The translations under genes were made by a program, and so were the position numbers. A DNA stretch of 64,000 nt. Source: Chimonanthus salicifolius. Lineage: Eukaryota > Streptophyta > Magnoliopsida > Laurales > Calycanthaceae. Positions 47,488 to 59,000 of the stretch are shown here, in pieces. Under the pieces are notes generated by a model. It saw only the letters and a program-made list of their open reading frames with translations. It was not told the DNA's origin and ran no database searches. How positions within the stretch are numbered: the stretch's first letter is position 1; every line of letters starts with the position of its first letter. Location of the stretch: assembly GCA_013350335.1 (NCBI GenBank), contig CM023540.1, positions 18,047,828 to 18,111,827 of the forward strand. Direction: 5' to 3'.

Positions 47488-48355
47488 ATGAAAATTTATT
47501 ATCATCCATGACAGGTGATGATGGCTTCCCTCCAAAATTCTAATAGTAGAATACTTTTTGAAAGATCTTAGTCCATGCAATTGGGTATTTGGCCCAATTA
47601 GTCAAAAAAGAGATTAGAAACTTTTTCATGGGGACAAGAAAAAGACGATTCCAAAGGCCTTTTACAGCTTTCACAATAGGAAAAGGCCCACACCTTTTTA
47701 CAAATTTTCAAAGTTAAAGATCCTGCATGATTCTCATTTGTTTTTTTCTCGGATCCTAAATACCCTACAATATTTTGTTTTCATATCTGTTCACAATAAA
47801 AGTACTATTTATATTTCAAATAATTTTTTTGTTTTTTTAACAAGAGTTCACATGAAAATTGACATACAATCGTAGCAGTGTCTCGTATTAAAAAGTGATT
47901 TTTTTTCATTCATTTGTTAGAATGTAATACATTAAGATGTTAAATTTAGTTACATGAATTGAATCTCAATAATTAGATAATAATTTTAGATTAGAACTTG
48001 TTGGTTTTATATTCAACCTTCATTTTTATAATCTCATAAATACACCATACAGCCTAGTATTGGATCTTAATAGTTTTAGAAAATGTTTTTCATTTCATAC
48101 AATTAAAAGGGTCTTAGAAATATATCACAAAGTCTATTATTAAAATGCCATTTCAAGCTATTCTCTCACATTCTATGGATAAAAAATTTACAACTTTAAA
48201 GATGATGTTATCTCTTTTCCATCACAACTTTAGATAATTTCTAAGATTAGATTAGACATCTCATGGTTGACTCCCTTACATGATTTATAAGTGACTTTAT
48301 GTAATGGTGGAAAATTAATCTCACCTCCAACGTAGAGTAGAAATACTCTACAATA

Positions 48356-49734
48356 TAAAAAGAAAATGCTTTTAAGACACTAATTAATTAATTTTTAATT
48401 ATTTTATTTTTAAATTAAATGACATATTTTAAATCATTATCCACAACTCCATGTGACAGGCTCAGAAGAGCTCACCAATCAAAACATGATCTAACTTTCT
48501 ACTATTAAATTTGATTGGGGTTGAGTTGGAATATTGGATTGGGTACTTGGGTTTGGTTGGTTTGAACATCTGAGTCTCAAGTCATCTTAAATTAGGACTC
48601 AAATTCATAACTTTAACTTTTGTGGTTAATTATGTACTTAGGTATTACTAAATCACCATGTACTCTCAGTCACTATTAAATGTTTTGGGTGAGTCATCAA
48701 CTCAACTTTATAGGATTTGAAACATGTCGATAAGTTCTTGACTAAATTCATCAACTTAATAAGAGTTCAAGTCTAGACTGAATTTTGATTTTTTTTAAAG
48801 AGCGTATTTTTTTTTTTTTTTAAATTAAAAACTCTACACATCATGCTTGTAAGTGCACAAGGATGATAATAAATAGAATTATATTGTTGTTGTTTTATAA
48901 AAATGAGAAAAGATGAGTAGTATTAACAATCAATTCTAGTCTAAAATTTAATTATAAGTGTCAATTTTGTAAATCAAGAAACAATTCTAACCACAACTCC
49001 ACCTCATTGGCATCTTTGTTTTTCCATAAATCATCTGCTATCCACCATTTTGTAATTGCCAAATCAAGCTTCAACGAATGGGGACCTTGCATTTATCCAT
49101 TAACTTCTAACTTAAGTACTTAGGAATTGGAAGGTTGTTTTGACGAAAATGGGTTTTTGAATTATAGGTGGGTCGGCCAAAGAGATTTGGCATTAGCTAT
49201 TTTCAATAATTGAGTAATTGGGTTAGGTAATTTGGCAATTAATTAGACAATGGATTGGCAAATTGGATCATTTAAGAGTTTTGTAAATTAATCTATTTAA
49301 TTTGAAGGATTCATTGGTTGGAGTCCAATGATCACTACCTCTGTTGAATCTGCCTAAATGAGCTCTTGCGACTTTATCCATTTGATTCAAATCCATCGAA
49401 GAATTCGATTGTGAATCATTAAGCTGGATGATTGCATCAGAAAAATAAATTAGAGAAAAAAAATTTATAGTGTACATAATATCACTCTTTAACATGCAAA
49501 TATCATCACTCATAAATCATGAGATGTTTCAAATTAAATTTTATTTTTTGATTGGTCTACATTTGAAATAAGATTAATCTTTAAAATATATAAAATCACA
49601 CATGTCTTAGTTAAACTTAAGACCTCAAGTTAATGCTAATCTCTCAGACAACTATGCTACTCATGTGGGTTAAATGTACAAATTACATCTAAATTCAATT
49701 TTGTCTAATCAAATCTTATTTAAAGGCATTTCTT
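48356..49734. other. AT-rich intergenic DNA
   Basis: No coding family, RNA gene or clear repeat boundary visible. Confidence 0.5.
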
Positions 49735-49974
49735 TTACTATAAATTTTAAACGTCCAAATGAATTTAAATTGTACGAAACTTAATTGAGGAAGCTTACGA
49801 GAGACGGACAGCTGGTAGGCACTCAATAGGTTGGTCACTTAGCGGTAACGTTTGCGTGAAAAACCCTTTCTTGCGTAGAAATCTAGCGACTGACCGCGTC
49901 ACCAAAACCATCAGCACCTCATTTTGTGGGGCCCACCTCCTCTCTCTCCTCTGTTCCCTTCCCTTACCTCCCTC

Positions 49975-49980
49975 TATAAA
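49975..49980 (+). promoter_or_regulatory. TATA box of DnaJ copy 2
   Basis: CTCTATAAAAGGCAAAAAC, with TATAAA 81 bases before the start codon, conserved with copy 1. Confidence 0.75.
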
Positions 49981-50055
49981 AGGCAAAAACCTGGGCCGCC
50001 ATAAGCCAAAACTTGCTACTTTACTCATTACTGCTGCCTCTTCTCTCTTTCAGTC

Positions 50056-50613
50056 ATGCAAGTGCAATTACAAGCCCAACACCACCACCACCACCACCAC
50101 CACCTCCTCCTCCTCTCCCCAAAACCGCTCTCCCTCTCCTTCTCCTCCCCCAGTCCCATCTTCTCCAATACCACTCGACCACCAACCCGTCTCCGGATTT
50201 CCGCCTCCGCCGCTACTTTTTCATCCACTGCTTCGGCCACCACCATGTACGACCTTCTGTCGGTGACGGAGACGGCCGATCTGAACGAGATCAAGTCAGC
50301 TTTCCGGAAGATGGCGAGGGAGCTGCATCCGGACACGTGTCAATCGGACAACAAGGAGTACTGCACGCAGCAGTTCATAAAGGCTCGGGAAGCGTACCGA
50401 GTTCTGTCTGATCCGGTGCTGAGGGAGGACTACGATTACAATCTTAAGAACGGGATTAACGGGGTGCTGTTAAGGAAAAGCGGGATTAGTGAAGCAAGCT
50501 TTGGGGATTGGGAATCGCAGTTGGAAGGCTTGATGAGGAGATCGTCCCGTCGTGCCACGTCATCATCTTGGGGACAGCGGATGAGAGCAACCGCCGCTGC
50601 TTCTACGAACTAA
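50056..50613 (+). CDS. DnaJ20-like type III J-protein, chloroplast-targeted (copy 2)
   Basis: A 185-residue intronless paralogue of the protein at 22963-23508. The N-terminus has a run of eight His (three in copy 1), encoded by CACCAC repeats, inside a Ser/Pro/Ala-rich transit-like region. The J domain is intact, with HPD in ARELHPDTC and EAYRVLSDPVLREDYDY. The C-terminus WESQLEGLMRRSSRR...SWGQRMR matches plastid DnaJ20 proteins. Scattered substitutions against copy 1 (for example NLKNGINGV here, HLKKGINRV there; a longer tail ending AAASTN) and no breaks suggest both could be functional. The start is the ATG at 50056, shared by both copies. Hsp70 partnership is inferred from the family. Confidence 0.9.
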   Translation: MQVQLQAQHHHHHHHHLLLLSPKPLSLSFSSPSPIFSNTTRPPTRLRISASAATFSSTASATTMYDLLSVTETADLNEIKSAFRKMARELHPDTCQSDNKEYCTQQFIKAREAYRVLSDPVLREDYDYNLKNGINGVLLRKSGISEASFGDWESQLEGLMRRSSRRATSSSWGQRMRATAAASTN

Positions 50614-50940
50614 ATGAATAAAAAAAAAATCGTAAATTCATTCGAACGCCTTTTCCTTTTCCCTTTTTTTGGCTTCTTTTCCTCTGCCTTCTGTATTATA
50701 TTAAAAATTATTACTTGTAATTAATTTTTGTTTATTTAAAGTGTAATTTATTATAGATAGTACTCGAACAGTTGGACGGAGTTTTTTTCCCCCTTTCATT
50801 ACTTTTTATTTAGGCATTAAATAAGCAGTAGATCATTGAAAATAATCTTACTTATGCATCCCAGCTCTACATAGATGAAATGTTTTCAACGATTATGATC
50901 ATACTCAGCTCATTATCGGTACTCCTAAGTATTTTTTCGA

Positions 50941-52029
50941 AAGTATCGCTTGGTATATTTTTAAATCTGTTAATTATATGATATAAACTATATTTTATAT
51001 TAAATTTGAAAAGTAGAATATATTTTTAAACACTTTTTTATTTAATCTACCATTTAAAATTGTTAGACTAGTAAAAATGAGTTTCAGTTCGAAAGTCTAG
51101 ATTGAGCTACTCTACGTGATGATCTTTTGAGTTGGAAGTCCATATCATAATAAATGATATCAGAGTCAAGTTTTAAGTTATCTCACGTAGGATCAAGAGA
51201 TTCTCTATGTGAATGGGATGTTCGACCTCTTTTCTATTAGAGGCCTCGTTCGAAGGGAGTTACTGGAGATATTGTAAACGAGTCTCATGTGAAAAATATA
51301 GAGAGATCTAAGAGTTTATAAAAGACTTTGGTCACTCCATCTAATCGTTAATCTTTTAAATTAAAAGTCTAGATTATTACAAAAATTACATAATTATATT
51401 TTAAATTTTCTTCGTTAGTTCAAGTGAGTCACTTTGACTCGAGAACAAGACGCCCCATCTTCAAGTGTTGTAATCACGTAGGCTGGGTGCATCCAGCACT
51501 CGGAGGAGAGACATGGATATTGAATTTCTGTCATAAAAATATACATGGAAGTTTCAAAATTAAAATAAAGAGTTATAAATTTCACTATCATTTAAATAGA
51601 TTTATATCAAATATTTACAAATCTTTAAAAGATAAATTTAGTTATTAGATTATATTTAAAGAACATAATTTATTTGAGAATTAACAGAATTTAGACATTA
51701 TATTATAAAATTTACTCTTTTATCACAAAGCTTATGTATTGAGGAAAAAAACCTTATTGCAATTATCAATAAAATATTTACATATTCACGTGCTTTGAGT
51801 ACGGAGAGCAATTCACAATTTGACCGTGTTATGAACAAACTCAATGTTAAAAATTGGGACCAATAATCAACATTTGGGTCTTATGTATAATTATTGTTCA
51901 AAATTTGTCAAAAACTTTAGGGTATTTTGCATTTAGGTCTCCATATTAGAGCTAATTGTAAAAAAGTCTATAATTTTGGTTTATTGTAATTTTGTCCTTT
52001 TACATTCGAGGATGATTTGCAGGTCACTA
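50941..52029. other. Intergenic DNA with a possible degenerate TRIM
   Basis: At about 51157, ATGATATCAGAGTCAAG resembles a mutated primer-binding site TGGTATCAGAGC, with weakly repeated flanks (TCACGTAGGATC, CTACGTGATGATC). Too degraded for a firm call. The rest is AT-rich. Confidence 0.35.
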
Positions 52030-52194
52030 TATTTTTTTAGATTAACGTGTCGTAAATTTAGATACAGTCCTACTATAATTATCACGGATGAGTCCACTAC
52101 CCTCAAGAAACATTAAGATTAGGTCATGAGGGCTCAAACCCACAACCTTCCGCTTCTTGAAGTGGGACGTAACCAATTGAGATACACCCATGTG
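52030..52194 (-). repeat. tRNA-derived SINE
   Basis: On the minus strand the head is CATGGGTGTATCTCAATTGG (A box), then CTTCAAGAAGCGGAAGG, then GTGGGTTTGAGCCC (B box), a short body with GGGTAGTGGACTC, and an A-tract near 52030. Same family as the copy at 28565. Confidence 0.7.
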
Positions 52195-54067
52195 GATAAT
52201 TAGATCTCTATATTGTTATTGCATGTGTAACATTTTAGTAGATAGGTCAATGCCTTTTGTTAAATCCACTTGAGCCAATGTCGATTCATCAAAATCTATG
52301 AGAAATATAGAAAGATAATATGGATAGATGATAAATAAAGTTTTGCCCTAATTTTGCTATCCTAGCCTTGTTAAATGGACCATAAATATTAATGGTGTGT
52401 AATTTTTTTTATAGATTAAAATCAAAAGGACATTAGATAGATAAACTATATTTGTGTGGTTATCTGAACATCAAACTCATTCTCATATGTTGGTATTAAC
52501 AAAATGGACTTTACAATAATCAACATTTCATTATTTAGAAATAAAGAATTTTGGATATTTTAAGTTTATTTGTCATTTCAAATATTCTTTCTTTAAAAAG
52601 TGAATTAATCTAGATACTTATGACGAAAATTAATACACTTTTTAAGGTTTAAACTGAGTCATGTTAGGTTCTTAGATTAGATAATAGATAAATTTCAGGT
52701 TGAGTTACAAAACTTAGGCTTTGAAATGGGATTGGATTGGATCGGGCTCAGCTAGCTGTGAAATGAGATAGGCTGAGTTTAGCAAAACTCGGTCCGACTA
52801 GTCCAAGTTTCACGGCTAATGATAGATTGGTCAAAGAGACTTGCATATACCTCGCATGAATAAACCTTCAATCTGCACATTCCGAGTATACAGAACAATG
52901 TAGAATAGCCCTTTTTCTTGATGTTGTTTAGCAACCTCTCCTTTGGTGGGTGCATTTTACACAAAATACTCGAGTGAGATCGAACAGCATCTCATATGCA
53001 GAGTCTTTAGTATTTATGCAAGTCAAATAGAGCAAAACATATATAAAGTTTTAAAATGACATAAATATATTTAATATTGTTTTCACCGGAATTTTCTACT
53101 GTAAATGCACCAGAAGATCTTAAATTCGGAGTAGAGGATGGGCTGTTGCCAGTCATTTAATTTACAGTAATGATTATAATTTGACTGACAGTTACCAGAT
53201 GATATCATATTGATAATAATACTTGTTAAAGTTGATTTTTGTCTGATAAATATCTAAAACTCTATTTGTTCTCCACCATGACAATGACCAAAATGAAAAT
53301 AGACTCCTTTCCTTTGATTTATGAAATCATTAACGGTAATGGAATTCAAGAAATACAAACACTTTGATGAATCATTTTGAGAGGAATTATATATTTATAC
53401 AGTGTTGGGTTTGAGCATTGAGAAGTGAAACCTGGAGTAGCTTCCAAAATATCAATGCATGACTGCCATCACCAAAATTTCCCACCATGATTTAGGGTAT
53501 CATCCGAAGTTCTTTATACATGAATAAGAAAGAGCAGATTTGGATGACGTGATTCACAAAGATTCACAAAAACTGGGGCTTGACAAGCATGTTATTATTA
53601 TTATTTTTTTAAAAAGAACATTTGTTTTTCAGATTTTTTTATGGAAAAGAATCCATATTGTTTCAATGCCAAATAGTGTATATTAAAAAAATAAAGAACT
53701 AGTAAGACCCAAAACATTGTTTCACCGGTGAAAGCCATTTCACCGCTACATTTTCACCCCCACCATGTATGGCGGGATGGCACCGACATGGTGGGGCCAA
53801 CGGTACAACGTATTTTTCCTTAAGTGACCTGCCAATGCAAACTTAAAAACTAAAACAACAAACCACAATTGCCCCTTTACAAACAAGAACAAAAACTTCA
53901 TTACCATGAATCAAAGTTGGCACAAGATGGTGAAGTTCCTTCCTATTCTCGTTCCCAACCCCACAGAATCCTTGTAAACAAAATCACGCATAACAATGCT
54001 TTAATAGGATATTGACATGCTTTTGGTTCCTTTCAAAAACAGCCTCTCTCATCTATTCAGCCAACCA
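52195..54067. other. Intergenic DNA downstream of homoserine dehydrogenase
   Basis: Mostly AT-rich. 53710-53820 is GC-richer and contains the palindrome TTTCACCGGTGAAA. No coding family recognised. Confidence 0.5.
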
Positions 54068-55960
54068 TCAATATGGCAAAGGCATACGTGTTCTCCGACG
54101 AAGTTCATTGTCCCAGGGGAACAGATCCTGGAGATCAAGAATATCGGCCAGGACTCCAGCTGCAGTTGTGTCGTTGCCAGCCCCAGCTCCTTGAATTACC
54201 AAGGGAAATTCATGGTAACACCTACTATATATCTCCAGCTGCAAATTCAGTAGGTAAGAAAATCAGCTGTTCATATGCTCCAAATTTAAATGAATAAACG
54301 CAAGAACATGTGAAACTTTTGGAATCAGGTATTAAACAGAATTAATGTTTGACCCCTGCAAAAGTAATACAGTGTCACCAAGGCACAAGATAAAACCTGC
54401 ATAGAGACATACATGCTACTGTATCACATGTCAATGCAACATGCACTCGTGGCACGCAAAGACGACTCTTTTTCACTCTGCATAGATAAGCACCGTGTTG
54501 GGTACATAAATATAGATTGTGGAGTGCCTGGAAACATACACCTGCATAAGATGGGTATCGTTGATACACAAGAATTTGCAAAACTGGCTTGGTACATGGT
54601 CCAGGCCTCCAATGGGATGAACAACCCCCATGTCCATTTAAATCCAGTCAGACAAATGAAATCTTAAAAAGTAAGGTTGATTTTGTACCTTATGAAGTTG
54701 GATTGGTCATGGTTGGGCCATATACAATTATAAATTTCAAAATGGCTTCAAAATTTTACCTGTGATGTGTCTCAGAGGAAATTCAATCAAACTCACAATT
54801 CACTGATCCAATGCATGGGGCCAAAGATAGGAAGGTAAAAGGCTCAATTCACACATGGTTTGGTTTAATGCAAAGCAGGACTTTCCATGATAGAACAATT
54901 GCCATTTAGGTCTGTTTCAAGATCTACGACTAGCTTCTCTGTGATGCGTCTTAGAGGAAAAACCATCAAACTCACAAATCATTGATCCAAAGATAAAAAA
55001 GGAAGGCTCAATTCACACATATCGTTTGCTTCAATGCAGTGCAGGGCTTACTTTCCATGATGGAACAATTGCCATTTAGGTCTATTTCAAGATCTACAGA
55101 TTGGCTTCTCAATGCAACAAATGGACCCAAAATTTGACTTGAAATAAAGATGTAAATGAAATGCAATGGATGTCCAAATGCAGATGCATCAACCTCATGT
55201 CAAACTTTCTCTCTTATAAAACTAACCGAAATTGAATCATTTTCTAAAACCCTAAGTTAGCTTCCAATGCAAGAACAGATCCAAAAATCAAGTCCAAATA
55301 AGAACAACATGGGCCAAAAAGGAACAAAGAATGTGTAGTAAAACTCTTTTACACCCTAAATAATGGGATGCATCATACACCCCATCTCCATTCAATACTA
55401 CAGGGCCAACTAGGTGTTCATGGGCCGGACTATGCGCTATGCAAGCCCGAGCCTGCCCAAAGCCCATCAGGTTTTGCAAGGTTAAAGCCCGAGCCCACCC
55501 ATTTGAAATCATTAAAAATCCAACCATTCAGATTGAAAGCAGACATGATGAGCTACAAATGGACCCAATTTGAGCTCAAAACTCAATTTCTACCAACTTG
55601 ATCTGAGTGATCAAAGTCACCATGAATCCTTGGTGATTGTTAAGGAGGCATCGTGATTTTTGCCACTAAGATCAAGTGGCTAAAAATTGAGTTTTGAGCT
55701 TAAATTTGGAGTCAACAATTCAGACTCCGAGGACTTTCTCCTTTGAGCTAAAGGAGACTGGATATAGGACTTTTATCTCTCTCTTTTGGGGGGCCTGTCT
55801 TGTATTTTATGTTGTATTCCTTTGATGGGAAGTCTAATTCTTTTAGCCCTCTACTACATGTGTAAAGCTTATTTCTGTACTAATTATTTTTAATGAATTC
55901 CCTTTTTTACCGCTCAAAAAAAAGATCAATCACTATGTTGATTCTTGTTATAAGCTTTAT

Positions 55961-56031
<71 letters not shown>

Positions 56032-59000
56032 GCAGGCCCATCACACTAAAATCCCTTCCTTTACTGCTGAAAACATCATTCGAGTGTCTAAACATGGATA
56101 TGCCTCCCTACAACAAGACATGTTGCAGTTGAAGAATCTTCAATCCTCTGAGGTCTCCCATGTTGCTACAGATCAATCAAGTACTGCGCCACTTGCCCAC
56201 CATGTTTCATCTAATAGTTCCTGGATTATCGATTCTGGAGCTACTGATTATATGGCCGGTATGTCCCATCTTTTTTACACGCTTTTTCCTCTTTCTCTTG
56301 GTAAAATGAAATTAGCCAATGGTTCTTTCACTAATATTGTGAGTAAAGGGACTGTCCTTGTATCTTCTAGTCCTGGTTCATCATCTGTCTTACATGTTCC
56401 TCATTTATCTAGAAATCTTTTGTCTGTCAGTGCCCTTACTAAGTCATTGAATTGTTCAGTTAACCTTTTATCCCATTCACTGTGTCTTCCAAGACTTAGC
56501 CACCAAGCAGACGATTGTTGGTGGTCATGAAGCCAACAATTTATATTTCTTCGATCCTCGGACTGACAACCACACTAAAGCTTACTCTACCTCGTCTTCT
56601 CAAGATGTGGCTTTGGCACTGCTGTTTAGGGCACCCATCTAATAAAGTCTTGAAGCAATTGGTTCCTTTCTTGTCTTTTGATACATTTGAGTGTGAAAAT
56701 TGCCAATATGGCAAACATCATAGACCTTATTTTCCACTATCCCTTAATAAAAGTACTTCTACATTTTGTTCCTTCACTCTGATGTTTGGATGCCTTCTCT
56801 TGTTTCACGTAATGGTTTTCGTTATTTTATTACTTTCATTGATGATTACTCTCGTATGACTTGAGTATACAATCTGAAAGAAAAGTCTAAGGTTTTTTAT
56901 CACTTTTGCACATTTTATATGTGAGTCAAAAACCCAATTTGATTGGAATATCAAAAATTTGCAAAATGATAACGGGGGAGAAAGTATACGTCACATTCGT
57001 TCTTACAATTTTTATAGGACCATAGTATTGAATCTCAAAATTCTTGCCCTCACAAACCTCAACAAAATGGTGTTGCTGAAAGGAAAAATTGTCATCTTCT
57101 TGAAGTAGCCCATTCCCTACATAAATAGTATTGGGCAAAAGTTGTTTTAACTTCATGCTATCTCATAAATAGTATGCACTCACGTGTGTTACATAACAAA
57201 GCTTCGATTAATATTGTATACATGCACAAACATGTTTCCACCATTCCTTTACATGTCTTTCCATGTGTGTGCTTTATCCATTTGTTTTCTAATGACAAAC
57301 ATTGCAAGTGTTCTATTGAATGTCTATTTTTGGGATACTTTCCATTCCATAAAGGGTACAAGTCTCTTGATCATGTCACTAGTAAGACATATGTCTTGGA
57401 CGGCACATTTTTTAACATGTTCCCTACTTTGATCAAACTAGCTCTAACTCTTCATTTCCTTCAGTTCTTCCTATTCTCACAAATGATGTTCCCACTCCTA
57501 ACAAATCCAAGCCTATTCTTGTGTATCAAAGAAGAAAGCAGAAGCCCACGGCCCAACATGACGCCATTCAACCATCTGTTAGTGGCTCAGATCCTTCTCC
57601 TACTGAACCTGAACTTCTTATTGCCCTCAAGAAAGGTAATCGTGCATGTACTGACCTTCCCATTGATCGATTTGTGTCCCTATGATTCTGTCTCTCCATC
57701 TTGTCACAGCTTTCTGACTGCTCTTTACAACACTCGTATTCCTAAGAGGATTGATACGGCTCTCTGGAATCTCTTGGAAGGCAGTAGTGGAAGAAGAATT
57801 GGCAGCACTAGAAGAAAATCATACAAGGGAGATGGTTTCTCTCTTCCTCCTGGGAAAACTCCTATTGGTTGCAAATGGGTTTTCACACTAGAAAGTATAA
57901 TCCTAATGGTTCAATTGCGATATACACTAGATTCGTAGTCAAAGGATTTACACGAACATATGGGATTGATTATCAGGAGACTCTCTCCTATGTGGCCAAA
58001 ATCACATCCGTTCGGATCTTGATATCCATTGCTACCATGCATCAGTGGCTTCTTCATCAGTAGATGTCAAGAATGCATCTTTTCATGGTGACTTAAAAGA
58101 ATAAGTCCACATGCTTCCTCCTTTCATGCTTGTGAAACAGGGGGAGCAAGGATTGGTTTGCAAACTCAAGAAACTCAAGAAGTCTATCTATGGTCTCAAA
58201 CAGTGTCCACGAGCATGGTTCGATAAATTCAGCAATACCTTATTGAAGTATGGTTTCTTTCACTTTCAGACAAATCACTTTGTGTTTGTCTATTGTGTTG
58301 ACTATATTGTAATGCCTCTAGTTGTTTATGTTGATGATATTGTGCTTACTAGGAATAATGCTCAATTCATTAATGCATTGAAAAACTATTTGCAGCACTT
58401 TTTTTATATCAAATATTTGGGGCAACTCCACTATTTTCCCAGGATCAAGTTGCTTGTTCTTCAAAGGGGTTTTTTCTTTCTTAGAGGAAATATGCTTAAG
58501 ACCTCTTATAAGATGCAAGATGTTTTGGATGCAAGCCATTGATGTCAATACTAAGCTTTCTACTTCAAATGGGATCCCCCTAGATGATCCCACATTTTAT
58601 CAAAAACTAGTGGGTCAATAATTTATCTCACCATTACTCGACAAGCTTTACCCTACGTTGTTAGAGTAGTCAGTCAATTTATGCATGCCCCATGGGATCC
58701 CTATCTTCACGCGGTGTTTTGAATCCTTCGATATCTTAAAGCTCATCCTAGACGAACTATGTTCTATAAACATTAGCCTTAACTGGTCATTTGAGGTTAC
58801 TCAGATGGTGATTAGACAGGTTCTCTTGATGACCGTCGCTCAACTACAGGATATTGCATTTTTTTAGGATTTAATTTGGTCTCTTGGCGTAACAAGAAAC
58901 AAATTGTTGTTGGCCCCTCCAGTGCAGAGATTGAATATCATGCCATGGCTAATACTATCTGTGAATTACTATGGTTTAAACAATTTCTAACCGTGTTGGA

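Larger units (their letters stand above)
44490..48355 (+). repeat. Segmental duplication, arm A2 (inverted partner of 17205-21205)
   Basis: Matches arm A1 in reverse and arm A3 directly over 44.49-45.06 kb. It contains a SINE at 45171-45435 and about 0.77 kb at 45920-46690 that A1 lacks at this position; 46.38-46.65 kb of that piece resembles 22.2-22.5 kb and 30.5-30.6 kb. Conversely it lacks A1's TRIM, MITE and tandem duplication. It lies left of DnaJ copy 2, whereas a simple inversion would have put the gene on its other side. Confidence 0.7.
49735..50940 (+). repeat. Duplicated DnaJ block D2
   Basis: Partner of 22850-23825 in inverted orientation. Shares about 0.3 kb upstream, including GTACGAAACTTAATTGAGGA and the TATA region, and about 0.3 kb downstream, including AAATAAGCAGTAGATCATTG and TTACTTATGCATCCCA. 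Confidence 0.85.

Noticed and set aside
56926..57361. Minus-strand frames of 67-76 codons within the copia remnant
   Set aside because: Shadows of the plus-strand integrase remnant.
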